Assembly (NCBI RefSeq): GCF_000769115.1
Contig: NZ_JQZV01000003.1
Coordinates: forward strand, 62,001 to 126,000
Source: Porphyromonas canoris
GTDB taxonomy: Bacteria > Bacteroidota > Bacteroidia > Bacteroidales > Porphyromonadaceae
Length of the DNA: 64,000 nt
Direction: 5' to 3'
The notes under the pieces: model-generated
What the model saw: only the letters and a program-made list of their open reading frames with translations
What the model was told of the DNA's origin: nothing
Databases searched by the model: none
Position numbers and translations under genes: made by a program
Shown here: positions 1 through 7,944 of the stretch, one piece after another
How the letters are laid out: every line of letters starts with the position of its first letter
Numbering within the stretch: the first letter of the stretch is position 1

Positions 1-259
1 GATGAAAGATATTGCGGCGATCGGAGTATCTACCCTGACCATCGGGCAGTATCTGCAACCGACATCGAGGCACATCGAAGTGAAAGAGTATGTGCATCCC
101 GACCGGTTTGCACGCTATAAGCAGCTCGGAGAGAGTCTTGGCATCACTCACGTGGAGAGCGGACCGCTCGTGCGTTCTTCGTACCATGCAGACGACCATT
201 TCAATCAGGCATCGAAAAAGAAACTCGATCTGAGAAAGATCGGAAAAGGAAGCGCTTAG
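1..259 (+). CDS. lipA: Lipoyl synthase, C-terminal part (start outside window)
   Basis: Only the last 85 codons are present, read in the frame that begins at base 2. LipA is a radical-SAM enzyme that inserts two sulfurs into protein-bound octanoyl groups to make lipoyl cofactors for 2-oxoacid dehydrogenases and the glycine cleavage system. The fragment contains the family's C-terminal block: [17 protein letters not shown] and [12 protein letters not shown]. The RSSY serine is the known ligand of the auxiliary iron-sulfur cluster that is consumed as sulfur donor. Both Cys clusters lie upstream of the window, so they cannot be checked. The ATG at base 2 is an internal Met, not the start. Confidence 0.93.
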   Translation, partial: MKDIAAIGVSTLTIGQYLQPTSRHIEVKEYVHPDRFARYKQLGESLGITHVESGPLVRSSYHADDHFNQASKKKLDLRKIGKGSA

Positions 260-328
260 CTCGTAACGGCTTCGGCTTACACTCGAAAAACAAATCTTCT
301 TGGAGCATTACCGCTCAGATATTCGGAC

Positions 329-1564
329 ATGAAATACTTACACTCAAAGGCGACACTCCTACCGCTGCTCGTATCTTTTGCTTTGGCTCTCTTCTCTTGC
401 GGAGAGGGCGGGTCGGCTTCGTCATATAGCGATGTTGTGAACATCTCATCCGTAGAGATCAGCAGAGACAGTGTGTTATACGCCGAGCCGGGCTTCTTGC
501 AGGGAGTTTCCGGAGCGTTCGGAGGAGCTGTCGGGGATACATATATATATGGTGGCGGGTGCAACTTTCCGGACATCCCCGTGGCAGACGGCGGACAGAA
601 AGTCTTCTACAAATCTCTCTACGCACTCTCCGGGAAAGGGGAGAGTTGGGAGACAACTTTCATTTCGTTCCTTCCCAAGTCTCTTGCTTATGGGGCATCT
701 GTCTCTCTCGGCGGGGGAGATATGCTTTTGCTTGTGGGAGGTGTGGGAGAGCGGGGAGCTTCCGGTGAGATCATGATGCTCTCCAAGATGACAGACACCG
801 GGGAGATCAGGCTCTCCAAGTATCCGTTTGCACTTCCTTTCGGGTGGTATGAAGGTGCGGCGGCGGAGCATGGAAAAAGTCTTTATTTCACGGGCGGATG
901 GAAAGATGGGGAGCTTGTGACGGATCTTTATGCCTTTTCGTTGAGATCAGGAGAGACAACGAAAGTGATTTCTCTGCCCGATGGTGCAAGGCTCCAGCCC
1001 AATCTCTTTGTCATCGACGGCTATCTGTTTCTTTTCGGAGGCTTTTTCCCCGGTGGCGATGTGCGGATTCCGGGGCAAGAGCCTTACGTTCACAGGACGG
1101 CATGGAAGCTGAACCTGAGTGCACCGAAGAGCTGGGAGAAGCTGAATACTCCCGAAGCGATGCCCGGTTCTCCGCTCAGCTTCATCGGTGTCGCCGTGGC
1201 ACAAGACCAAGTTTCCGGGGCGGTTTATGCTGTCGGCGGTGTCGATCCCGTGCTGTTTCAGGACGCCATCTCTCGCGGTTATCTTCTGAAGAAGGCGGTA
1301 TTCCGTCGGGATGCCGAGGCGGAGGCGAGGCTGAAGGAGGAGCACCGCTCTTACCTCTTGCAGCCGGAGAGCCGCTACCGCTTCTCGCCGCGTCTGCTCC
1401 GGTACGACCACAGGCAGGATCACTGGAATATTTTGAAAGACTCTGCGATCTTCTCCACCGCGGGAGCCGTTTTGGCTGCCAAGGGAGACGAGCTTCTGAT
1501 GATAGGCGGCGAGCGAAAGCCGGGCGTGCGTACCTTCGATGCCTATCTCTGTAACATGAAATAA
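329..1564 (+). CDS. Kelch-type lipoprotein, cyclically permuted mutarotase family
   Basis: A 411-residue protein with a hydrophobic N-terminus ending in LFSC at about residues 21-24, a lipobox, so it is probably a lipid-anchored exported protein. The mature part shows repeated Gly-rich blade motifs typical of Kelch propellers ([53 protein letters not shown]). The YGGGCNFPD block followed by a [18 protein letters not shown]-like stretch matches the cyclically permuted mutarotase proteins related to N-acetylneuraminate epimerase NanM. A role in sialic acid anomer conversion is plausible by family, but no other sialic acid gene is nearby, so the substrate is inference. It follows lipA after 69 bases and precedes trmD by 28 bases on the same strand. 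Confidence 0.8.
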   Translation: MKYLHSKATLLPLLVSFALALFSCGEGGSASSYSDVVNISSVEISRDSVLYAEPGFLQGVSGAFGGAVGDTYIYGGGCNFPDIPVADGGQKVFYKSLYALSGKGESWETTFISFLPKSLAYGASVSLGGGDMLLLVGGVGERGASGEIMMLSKMTDTGEIRLSKYPFALPFGWYEGAAAEHGKSLYFTGGWKDGELVTDLYAFSLRSGETTKVISLPDGARLQPNLFVIDGYLFLFGGFFPGGDVRIPGQEPYVHRTAWKLNLSAPKSWEKLNTPEAMPGSPLSFIGVAVAQDQVSGAVYAVGGVDPVLFQDAISRGYLLKKAVFRRDAEAEARLKEEHRSYLLQPESRYRFSPRLLRYDHRQDHWNILKDSAIFSTAGAVLAAKGDELLMIGGERKPGVRTFDAYLCNMK

Positions 1565-1592
1565 GACGACCCACAGAAAAAAACTGTTTCTC

Positions 1593-2276
1593 ATGCGGAT
1601 AGATATTATCACAGTGATACCGGAGATGATAGACGGATGCGTCAACACCTCCATCCTCAAGCGCGCACAGGACAAAGGTCTGGCGGAGATACACCTCCAC
1701 AACCTCAGGGACTACTCCACGAACAGGTGGAAACGGGTGGACGACTACCCGTTCGGAGGAGAAGCCGGCATGGTGATTCAGGTCGAGCCTGTCGATCGTG
1801 CCATCTCCCACTTGAAGAGCCAACGGGCGTACGACGAAGTGATCTTCACCTCTCCCGACGGCGAACTTTTTTCGCAGCCGTTGGCAAACAAACTCTCTTT
1901 GCTGCAGAACATCATCATTCTCTGCGGACACTACAAAGGGATAGACCACCGGATCCGCGAGCATCTCATCACGAAAGAGATTTCGGTGGGCGACTATGTC
2001 CTCACCGGAGGGGAGATGCCGGCAGCCATCATCGCGGACGCGGTGGTTCGGCTCATACCGGGAGTCATAGGCGACGAGCAGAGCGCGCTCTCGGACAGCT
2101 TTCAGGACGGACTCCTCTCCGCACCGGTCTATACCCGCCCTGCGGACTACAACGGCTGGAAAGTGCCCGACATTCTTCTCTCCGGGCATGAGGCAAAAAT
2201 CGCCGAGTGGCGTCTCCGACAAGCCGAAGAGCGCACCCGTCTGCTACGCCCGGAGCTGTTGAAGCCGAACAGATAG
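1593..2276 (+). CDS. trmD: tRNA (guanine-N1)-methyltransferase
   Basis: A 227-residue protein of the usual TrmD length. TrmD transfers a methyl group from S-adenosylmethionine to N1 of G37 in tRNAs reading CNN codons, preventing +1 frameshifts. The start [12 protein letters not shown] and the trefoil-knot SAM site ([13 protein letters not shown], then [16 protein letters not shown]) are clear. The C-terminal helical part ends in LLRPELL. In many bacteria trmD sits in a ribosomal operon; here it follows a Kelch lipoprotein by 28 bases and is closed by a hairpin terminator at 2421-2470. Confidence 0.97.
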   Translation: MRIDIITVIPEMIDGCVNTSILKRAQDKGLAEIHLHNLRDYSTNRWKRVDDYPFGGEAGMVIQVEPVDRAISHLKSQRAYDEVIFTSPDGELFSQPLANKLSLLQNIIILCGHYKGIDHRIREHLITKEISVGDYVLTGGEMPAAIIADAVVRLIPGVIGDEQSALSDSFQDGLLSAPVYTRPADYNGWKVPDILLSGHEAKIAEWRLRQAEERTRLLRPELLKPNR

Positions 2277-2420
2277 CCCCTCCCGCTCCGAGAGGTGCGC
2301 AGAGCACTCTGCCTGAAAGGCTCCCCGGCTTTCGTGGGAAAGGCACGAAGGAGCTGATATAAGCCATTGAAAATCAAAAAAATAAGAGGATGTTTTGACA
2401 CTTCTTTCGCAACGCGTGAA

Positions 2421-2470
2421 AAGTTTCGTGAGTACGGAAAAATACTTCCAAGCTCACGAAACTTTTTTTC
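2421..2470 (+). terminator. Terminator of trmD
   Basis: Perfect 12-base arms, AAGTTTCGTGAG at 2421-2432 and its complement at 2453-2464. A short inner GGAA/TTCC pairing lies within the loop, and a T run follows immediately. This T run is also the first T-tract of the tandem array, so the array begins exactly at the end of the terminator. Confidence 0.8.
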
Positions 2471-2815
2471 TGTGCGCACGCGGATAAATTTCTGCATATG
2501 CAAAAAATTTTTTTCGCATATGCAGAAATTTTTTTTGTATATGCAGAAATTTTTTTCTGTGCGCACGTAAATATTTTTTTGTGCGCACGTAAATATTTTT
2601 TTGTGCGCACGTAAATATTTTTTTGTGCGCACGTAAATATTTTTCTGTGCGTACGTAAATTTTTTTTGTGCGCACGTAAATTTTTTTCTATGCGCACGTA
2701 AATTTTTTTTCTATGCCCATGGAAATTTTTTTCTATGCCCATGGAAATTTTTTTCTATGCCCATGGAAATTTTTTTCTATGCCCATGGAAATTTTTTTCT
2801 ATGCCCATGGAAATT
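2471..2815. repeat. Tandem array of about sixteen 22-base palindrome/T-tract units
   Basis: Cores are spaced 21-22 bases apart from about 2473 to 2801. Each unit is a short palindromic core, then AAAT, then a run of six to eight T. Three core types occur in blocks: GTGCGCAC (2473, then 2559-2697, with one GTGCGTAC and one ATGCGCAC), GCATATGC/GTATATGC (2494-2544), and CCCATGG (five identical units, about 2713-2815). The array lies between the trmD terminator and a TonB-receptor remnant. It leaves several reading frames open on both strands, but these encode only the repeat and are not credible proteins. There are no unique spacers, so it is not a CRISPR. Confidence 0.93.
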
Positions 2816-2820
2816 TGTTG

Positions 2821-2991
2821 GGTGGTATTGCCCGATATAAGTATGATAAATATATTCTCTCTTTTGTCGTGGAAAACCTTCTGAACAAGAGTGTTTTTGC
2901 CTACACCGTTCGTGATGCTTTACAGTCTCATTCGGCATCTTATCCTTTGAGAGGACGTTCCGTAAGACTGGATTTCTCGTATTACTTTTAG
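2821..2991 (+). pseudogene. C-terminal remnant of a TonB-dependent outer-membrane receptor
   Basis: About 56 codons remain, ending at TAG 2989-2991. They read as the last two or three strands of a TonB-dependent receptor barrel: LSFVVENLLNKSVFAYTV, a loop, then YPLRGRSVRLDFSYYF with the terminal aromatic residue expected of a barrel. The conserved NLLNK and the Y-LRGR motif near the end are typical of SusC/TonB receptors. No plug domain or earlier barrel is present; upstream sequence is the 22-base tandem array, which runs in frame into the fragment. It is therefore a decayed gene whose 5' part has been lost or replaced. A small functional protein cannot be excluded but has no recognisable start signal. 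Confidence 0.72.
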
Positions 2992-3016
2992 GACAATCCC
3001 GTTTGGTCGGGGCTAT

Positions 3017-3064
3017 AAACGAAAAGCTGTGCCGAAGGGATCCCTTCGGCACAGCTTTTCGTTT
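3017..3064. terminator. Perfect 48-base palindrome, probable bidirectional terminator
   Basis: The two 24-base halves (3017-3040 and 3041-3064) are exact reverse complements, with AAAC at one end, GTTT at the other and GCCGAAGG next to the centre. It lies between the converging receptor remnant and the HU/SPOR gene, so it probably ends transcription from both sides. Confidence 0.8.
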
Positions 3065-3078
3065 GTACTTCAATAGAG

Positions 3079-4026
3079 TTATTTCGTCTTATATATCCAG
3101 GCGTCTTTGAATCTCTTCTCCCGATGAAGCTCTCTCATCTTGTTCAGAGCCTCCTCTTGGGAGGCAAAGTTGCCGAGATAGAGTCTGTACGATTTGCCTC
3201 TGCGATCTATGCCAAACTCCGGATAGTCGTTCAGCTTATGGTAGCCGACAAACTCTTCCACCTGTTTTTCTGTGGAGAGTGTGGCTATTACCACAAGAAA
3301 TCTGTTGCTCTCCACGTGAGTCTCCTTAGGAGCTTCCACGCTCTTTTCTTCGGTTACTGCTTTCGCTTCTACCGCTATTGCAGGTTCTTCCGCTTTTGTT
3401 GTTTCAGCTGTTTTCTCTGTCAGGAAGTGAGGCACAAAACCGGCTTGGTACTCTTTCATCTCGGTCTCCACAGCGCGGAACGGCATCAGCAGACCCAGCG
3501 TTAAGATCACCATGGCGGCAGTAAAGTACTTCAATGCTTTCACATTGATAGGCAGATAATAGGTGTTATCTGCCACCTCTTTCGTCTCTTCTCCCATAAC
3601 AAGCAGCTTGGGCAGAGACGCAATATCGGTAAGGCTGTACAGATTTGTTGCAAACGGATGGTGCGGATTCGGTTCAAATATGGGAGTGGCTCCTTCCGAG
3701 CTGTGTCCCAAGCGAATGCGCCCGATCTCCTCCAGCTCCACGTAGGTACGGCTGCCGAGATGATGCAGTAGAGCCTCTACATCTTTCGTCAACATCTGTT
3801 CTGCTCTTCTGTAACTTATGCCGTACCGAGCGACATAGCTGTGTATCAGAATACCGTCCGAGACGTGTTTCAACTCGGCATTGAAGCAGAGTGATACCTT
3901 ACCCGGTCCGAGCATGCCTCCTGTGGAAGAGTGCTCTTCGGCTTTTATGAATGCACCCAACTGTGGTACCACCACACACGGATGCTTGAACAGACAACGC
4001 TGCAGATGTTGTACTACTCTTTGCAT
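3079..4026 (-). CDS. HU-CCDC81 and SPOR domain protein
   Basis: A 315-residue protein. Residues 1-130 resemble the paired HU-like/CCDC81 domains found in Bacteroidetes (CVVVPQLGAFI near the start, then VELEEIGRIRL). A single hydrophobic segment lies around residues 165-182 (YFTAAMVILTLGLLMPF). An Ala/Glu/Lys-rich linker follows, then a SPOR domain from about residue 240 (FLVVIATLSTEKQVEEF ... YRLYLGNFASQEEAL). SPOR domains bind denuded septal peptidoglycan, so the protein probably links the cytoplasm or nucleoid to the division site across the inner membrane; that role is inference. It lies 7 bases after the outer-membrane protein gene upstream, so the two are co-transcribed. Confidence 0.85.
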   Translation of the reverse strand: MQRVVQHLQRCLFKHPCVVVPQLGAFIKAEEHSSTGGMLGPGKVSLCFNAELKHVSDGILIHSYVARYGISYRRAEQMLTKDVEALLHHLGSRTYVELEEIGRIRLGHSSEGATPIFEPNPHHPFATNLYSLTDIASLPKLLVMGEETKEVADNTYYLPINVKALKYFTAAMVILTLGLLMPFRAVETEMKEYQAGFVPHFLTEKTAETTKAEEPAIAVEAKAVTEEKSVEAPKETHVESNRFLVVIATLSTEKQVEEFVGYHKLNDYPEFGIDRRGKSYRLYLGNFASQEEALNKMRELHREKRFKDAWIYKTK

Positions 4027-4033
4027 GATCGGT

Positions 4034-4933
4034 TTACCATTGGGAGAAATAGAGCTTCAGACCTGTGCTGAATGTCGAAACATTCGGTCCGAAATCTTTT
4101 TGGAAAGGAGAGATGGGGGAGTAGGTTGCAAAAAGACCGAAGTTGCCTATACCTGCCTGGACGATAAAGTCGAGGTGTACAGGTCTTAGTCCCAAGCCTT
4201 TATCTATGATCTGCTTGGATGCAGAGTGATTCTCTTCCGATGCTGCCCACCAAACTTTCGAGCTAGAAGCTGTCTTTACCTTGAACAAAACACCGAAGTT
4301 GAAGAACATCGGTGATGATGTCCCGTGTCGCTTACCGCTGTTTACCTCTATGAGAGCAGGGATCTTCAGGTATGTCGTATGAAATCTCGCATTGGACATA
4401 TTCTTGCCTGCCGGGATGTCATCGGTAACGAATGCTTGATTTTTGGCAAAGTTCAAGAAGTGGTTCTTGGTAAAGTGGATGGAGTTGAACTCGATACCCA
4501 AACCGCTGACAAAGCTAAGATTATTCGCTCCCAATGAATATTTGACATCAAAGAAAGAGAGATCGTACTTCAAAGACGAAGACATATCCACATTTCTCGC
4601 CATATCTTTACCGCTGTCATCCATAGGACTCATAGAGATGAAGCCTACTCCGAAGCCACTGAAATGTGCTGTCTTGGAATGTCCGCGATACATATCTTTT
4701 CTTCCGGTAATGTCTTTTCCCATAACCAATCTTCTCTCTCGGTGAGAGTATGTGGTCTCTTTATCCGTATCACCCACGATGATGGTGTATTGTCTCTTCT
4801 TCGCCGGTTGAGAAGGAGGTGTCTGAGTTTCTTCTACTGTATTCACTGTCTCCTCTGTTGCGGCATAAACACCAAAACTCATGGATGCCAAAAGGACCCA
4901 AGCAAATGAAATTAGCGTCATTTTTCTCTTCAT
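4034..4933 (-). CDS. Outer-membrane beta-barrel protein
   Basis: A 299-residue protein with a clear signal peptide (MKRKMTLISFAWVLLASMSFGVYA). The mature part has a charged, Pro/Gln-rich linker, then alternating hydrophobic and polar strands separated by turns (FSGFGVGFISMSP, LKYDLSFFDVKYSLG, NLSFVSGLGIEF, FIVQAGIGNFGLFATYSP) and a C-terminal strand ending in FSTGLKLYFSQW. This is the pattern of the PorT-like or small outer-membrane barrel families of Bacteroidetes. The ligand or role is unknown. It is the first gene of a two-gene operon with the HU/SPOR gene. A possible -7 box (TACATTTG on the minus strand) lies at 5128-5135. Confidence 0.75.
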   Translation of the reverse strand: MKRKMTLISFAWVLLASMSFGVYAATEETVNTVEETQTPPSQPAKKRQYTIIVGDTDKETTYSHRERRLVMGKDITGRKDMYRGHSKTAHFSGFGVGFISMSPMDDSGKDMARNVDMSSSLKYDLSFFDVKYSLGANNLSFVSGLGIEFNSIHFTKNHFLNFAKNQAFVTDDIPAGKNMSNARFHTTYLKIPALIEVNSGKRHGTSSPMFFNFGVLFKVKTASSSKVWWAASEENHSASKQIIDKGLGLRPVHLDFIVQAGIGNFGLFATYSPISPFQKDFGPNVSTFSTGLKLYFSQW

Positions 4934-5247
4934 AGCTCTGTTTTTCTGTTATTTAGATGTTATAAATATCCATTTGTTTTGTCTCCTCTTATCTTTTAAC
5001 CATCATGGTTGAAAGTGAAAAAGAGGTGTTGATGAGATTGAATTTGCGACACATCAGCGGAGCAAAACTCCGGCAAAGAGTCCGAAAGCTTTGTTGCTCT
5101 GCTTCTACCGCACTACTCTTCTCCCTACAAATGTAGCAAAAAATGAGTATAGGAGCTTTATTCTTGCTCTTTTTCGGGGATAAATACTCCTTTTTCTCCT
5201 TTATACTCAAGGCTGTAGATATATTAAAAATATGTACCTTCGTGTCG
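4934..5247. other. Divergent intergenic region
   Basis: The 314-base gap separates the outer-membrane protein (-) from hemN (+). It holds a minus-strand TAnnTTTG match at 5128-5135, about 195 bases before the barrel gene, and a plus-strand TACCTTCG at 5235-5242 only 5 bases before hemN. I see no RNA gene, riboswitch or credible small protein in the rest. Confidence 0.45.
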
Positions 5248-6627
5248 ATGAAAGCAGAAATTCTAAATAAATATAATATTCCTGTTCCACGATATACCAG
5301 CTATCCGCCGGCAAATCTGTTCTCTCCTTTGTACGATTCTGTGCGGTACGAGACAGATCTGTTGCTTTCCAATAGTAATGGTACGGACAAACTCTCCTTC
5401 TACATACACATTCCGTTCTGCAACAGCTTGTGTCTCTATTGCGGTTGTAATAAGCAAGTGATGCCGAAAGAGGGGGATGGGGTGGCTCTTTATGTGGACT
5501 ATCTTCTCAAAGAATTGGAGCTGTTGTCTCAAAAGATAGACCCTCTCCGAAAGGTTTATCAGATCCATTTCGGTGGCGGATCGCCGACCTCTATCCCATT
5601 GAACCATATAAAGAAAATTTTGGAAGCGATACGATCGAAGTTTGTCATCGCACCCGAAGCAGAGGTGGCTATCGAATGTCATCCCGGATACCTGAATGAG
5701 CAGGCTTGGAAAAGCCTTATAGATATGGGATTTACGAGGATGAGCATCGGTATTCAGGATATAGACAGCAAAGTCTTACGGCAGGTAAAACGGACAGAGA
5801 GCAAGCTCCCTCTTCACGAGATTGTCTCTCTCCTGCGTTCCAATGGTATCGAGATCAACATAGATCTTATATACGGTCTTCCGTTGCAGACGGCAGAGTC
5901 GTTCGGTAAAACCATCGAAGCGGTGTTGGATCTGAGACCGGACAGAGTCGTAACCTTTTCGTATGCTCACGTTCCATGGGTTCATCCCATACAGAAAGCA
6001 TTGGAAAGAGTGGGGCTGCCTACCCCGCAGGAGAAAGCCGTGATGTACTCCAAAGCATTGGGTGTCGCTTTGGAAAGAGGTTATGTACAGATTGGTCTGG
6101 ACCACTTTGTCCTTCCCACAGACGCTCTTGCCATGGCTCTTCAAGAGGGGAGTCTGCATCGAAACTTTCAAGGCTACTGCACAAAAGAGATCACCGGACA
6201 GGTCTATGCTTTGGGCATTACAGGCATCTCTCAGCTTTACGGCTCATACGCCCAAAACTGTAAAGATATTTCGACCTACTACTCATTCCTGAATCGTGAT
6301 ACGCTTCCCGCAGTTACCGGGTACAGCCTTACCGAAGAAGAGCAGGTTATTAAAGAGATCATTACCGAACTGATGTGCAACTATCGCTGCAATCCTGTTC
6401 GGATACTTTCCGATTTCGGCATAGATACGGATAGCCTGCATACCATATCATTTCTCAAGTATGATGCTCTAAAAGAGATGGCGGAGGACGGACTCTGCTC
6501 GGTGGATGAAGATACCGGAGAGATTGTCATGGAGAAAAGCGCACATGCTTTTGTACGAAACGTTGCAGCGTGCTTTGATATTCACTACAATCCTAAAGCT
6601 CCTGCCGGATACAGCAAACCAATATAA
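5248..6627 (+). CDS. hemN: Oxygen-independent coproporphyrinogen III oxidase
   Basis: A 459-residue radical-SAM enzyme that oxidatively decarboxylates coproporphyrinogen III to protoporphyrinogen IX in anaerobic haem synthesis. The iron-sulfur motif reads CNSLCLYCGC (CX3CX2CXC). It follows the family start YNIPVPRYTSYPP and is followed by HFGGGSPT, SIGIQDID and YGLPLQT. These features mark true HemN rather than the shorter HemW. I chose the Met at 5248 because the Tyr-rich substrate-binding N-terminus starts there; the frame is open to 5143 but that extension is hydrophobic and unlike the family. msrA follows after 12 bases. Confidence 0.92.
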   Translation: MKAEILNKYNIPVPRYTSYPPANLFSPLYDSVRYETDLLLSNSNGTDKLSFYIHIPFCNSLCLYCGCNKQVMPKEGDGVALYVDYLLKELELLSQKIDPLRKVYQIHFGGGSPTSIPLNHIKKILEAIRSKFVIAPEAEVAIECHPGYLNEQAWKSLIDMGFTRMSIGIQDIDSKVLRQVKRTESKLPLHEIVSLLRSNGIEINIDLIYGLPLQTAESFGKTIEAVLDLRPDRVVTFSYAHVPWVHPIQKALERVGLPTPQEKAVMYSKALGVALERGYVQIGLDHFVLPTDALAMALQEGSLHRNFQGYCTKEITGQVYALGITGISQLYGSYAQNCKDISTYYSFLNRDTLPAVTGYSLTEEEQVIKEIITELMCNYRCNPVRILSDFGIDTDSLHTISFLKYDALKEMAEDGLCSVDEDTGEIVMEKSAHAFVRNVAACFDIHYNPKAPAGYSKPI

Positions 6628-6639
6628 ACAGATAAACAG

Positions 6640-7194
6640 ATGGAACAGACAAGAGAAATATACCTCGCAGGAGGTTGCTTTTGGGGAGTGGAGCACTATA
6701 TCAAGAAGATTGCCGGCGTTTGCTCTACACAGGTAGGATATGCCAACAGCCTTATTGCCACCCCCACTTATAAGGAGGTGTGCAGCGGACGGACAGAGGC
6801 AGTGGAGACCGTAAGAGTGATTTACGACCCCTCCAAAATAGCTTTGAGCTACCTGCTGTCTGCTTTTTATCGCATCATCAACCCCACTTCTCTCAACAAG
6901 CAAGGTGGAGATGTCGGAACGCAGTACCGTACGGGAGTTTACTATACAGATCCGAAGGATGCCGTTATTATTGCAGACAGCCTGGCTCTACTGCAGAAAA
7001 AGTACACGAAGAGTATCGTTGTGGAGTGCATGCCGTTGAAGAACTATTTCAGTGCAGAGGAGTATCATCAAGAGTATCTCACCGCCAATCCCGCAGGGTA
7101 TTGCCATGTGGCTCTTGAAAACTTTGCTTTGGCAAAGACCTTTGTTTGCCCTACCGAACAGATAGAACGGGATGAGAAGCGACGAAACGAGTAG
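6640..7194 (+). CDS. msrA: Peptide methionine (S)-S-oxide reductase
   Basis: A 184-residue MsrA, which reduces methionine-S-sulfoxide in proteins using thioredoxin. The catalytic motif GCFWG is at residues 12-16, followed by the family blocks EVCSGRTEAVETVRVIYDP and GDVGTQYRTGVYY. There is no fused MsrB domain. The C-terminal half (EYHQEYL) is intact. It is transcribed with hemN, suggesting a shared link to oxygen exposure in an anaerobe, although that is inference. A G+C-rich hairpin at 7223-7244 ends the unit. Confidence 0.95.
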   Translation: MEQTREIYLAGGCFWGVEHYIKKIAGVCSTQVGYANSLIATPTYKEVCSGRTEAVETVRVIYDPSKIALSYLLSAFYRIINPTSLNKQGGDVGTQYRTGVYYTDPKDAVIIADSLALLQKKYTKSIVVECMPLKNYFSAEEYHQEYLTANPAGYCHVALENFALAKTFVCPTEQIERDEKRRNE

Positions 7195-7222
7195 TCTGCT
7201 CCCTGCGAAGATAGACAGAGAG

Positions 7223-7252
7223 AGTCCGGCAATGGTGTCGGACTTTTCTTTT
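7223..7252 (+). terminator. Terminator of hemN-msrA
   Basis: Stem AGTCCGGCA (7223-7231), four-base loop, TGTCGGACT (7236-7244), then TTTCTTTTT. The single G-T pair is compatible with a plus-strand transcript. Confidence 0.8.
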
Positions 7253-7365
7253 TAACGCTTCCGAAATATCCTCTTACCACTTTAATATTTTCCGTTTATC
7301 GTGTTCGGAACTCTTTTTCAAAGTTCGGTTCCTGCAAACCGGGCTTTGAATTGTGCAGATCAAAT

Positions 7366-7392
7366 GTTGATTTTTACAAATCAAGCCTTGAA
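7366..7392. repeat. Copy of a dispersed TCAAGCCTTGA-type repeat
   Basis: The motif AAATCAAGCCTTGAA, preceded by an imperfect complement (ATCAAATGTTGATT), lies in the gap between msrA and the tRNA-Arg pair. Related copies occur at 27939-27974 and, more degenerate, at about 43820-43905. The rest of the 7253-7460 gap shows nothing else. Confidence 0.5.
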
Positions 7393-7460
7393 ACCGGATT
7401 CTATGTACTTTTAGACCGGTTTATAATAGTGTTTAGCTCATTTTGCAAACGGGTTAAACG

Positions 7461-7496
7461 AAAAAAAAGACTGCCGAAGAGAGATCTTCAGCAGCC
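7461..7496 (-). terminator. Terminator of the tRNA-Arg pair
   Basis: On the minus strand a 12-base stem with a TCTC loop is followed by a run of eight T (A run at 7461-7468). Its two imperfect pairs become G-U wobbles only on the minus strand, which fixes the direction. Confidence 0.85.
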
Positions 7497-7516
7497 TTTC
7501 TGCAATAATCTTTGCG

Positions 7517-7590
7517 TGATCGCGACAGGATTCAAACCTGTAACCTTCTGATCCGTAGTCAGATGCTCTATTCAGTTGAGCTACGCGACC
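7517..7590 (-). tRNA. tRNA-Arg (anticodon ACG)
   Basis: A 74-base cloverleaf read on the minus strand. The acceptor GGTCGCG pairs with CGCGATC, the anticodon loop is CTACGGA, and the T loop is GGTTTGAATCC-like. No CCA is encoded. It is the second gene of the pair and identical to the copy at 7619-7692. ACG would be edited to ICG to read CGU, CGC and CGA. Confidence 0.95.
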
Positions 7591-7618
7591 GATATAATCA
7601 TTGTCAACAAAAAATTTG

Positions 7619-7692
7619 TGATCGCGACAGGATTCAAACCTGTAACCTTCTGATCCGTAGTCAGATGCTCTATTCAGTTGAGCTACGCGACC
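7619..7692 (-). tRNA. tRNA-Arg (anticodon ACG), first copy
   Basis: Identical in sequence to the downstream copy and separated from it by 28 bases. It is closest to the promoter at 7717-7747, so the two are made from one transcript that ends at the hairpin 7461-7496. The identical pair suggests recent duplication or gene conversion. Confidence 0.95.
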
Positions 7693-7716
7693 CTATCCTT
7701 TTCAGGAAAGACGGTG

Positions 7717-7747
7717 CAAAGGTAGGTATTCTTTAGGATATATCAAA
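7717..7747 (-). promoter_or_regulatory. Promoter of the tRNA-Arg operon
   Basis: On the minus strand TTTG (7747-7744), exactly 19 bases, then TACCTTTG (7724-7717). This is a perfect match to the Bacteroidetes housekeeping consensus, about 25 bases before the first tRNA. Confidence 0.88.
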
Positions 7748-7750
7748 ACG

Positions 7751-7927
7751 CTACTCTGCTTTTTTGTCAATCTCTTTCCCTTTATGACTCTTTTTGCCTA
7801 TGTCGCAAGCATTGCAGCCCGGACACTTGTCGTTCTCTTTCGGAGCCTTGAAAAGCTTCGCCGCATTCCGTAGCAGAATGAGCGTTACAGCACCTATGAT
7901 GATATATACTATAATGTCTTGAAGCAT
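7751..7927 (-). CDS. FeoB-associated Cys-rich membrane protein
   Basis: A 58-residue protein starting MLQDIIVYIIIGAVTLILL, a single membrane helix. A basic stretch follows, then the CPGCNACDIGKK cluster. Small proteins of this form (one helix plus a CxxC-xx-C cluster) are regularly found directly after feoB and are called FeoB-associated. They may help deliver or sense iron, but their function is not established. The start at 7927 is chosen because the upstream 22 codons overlap the end of feoAB and are unlike the family. It begins 17 bases after the feoAB stop and is surely in its operon. Confidence 0.82.
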   Translation of the reverse strand: MLQDIIVYIIIGAVTLILLRNAAKLFKAPKENDKCPGCNACDIGKKSHKGKEIDKKAE

Positions 7928-7944
7928 GGTTATAGGAATAAGGA

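Noticed and set aside
1182-2222. 346-residue minus-strand frame across trmD and the Kelch gene
   Set aside because: It spans two clear plus-strand genes and shows Arg-rich sequence without family features.
2374-2742. Long minus-strand frames through the 22-base array
   Set aside because: The frames are open only because the repeat lacks stops; they encode a 22-residue peptide repeat of Lys, His, Tyr and Ile with no recognisable fold.
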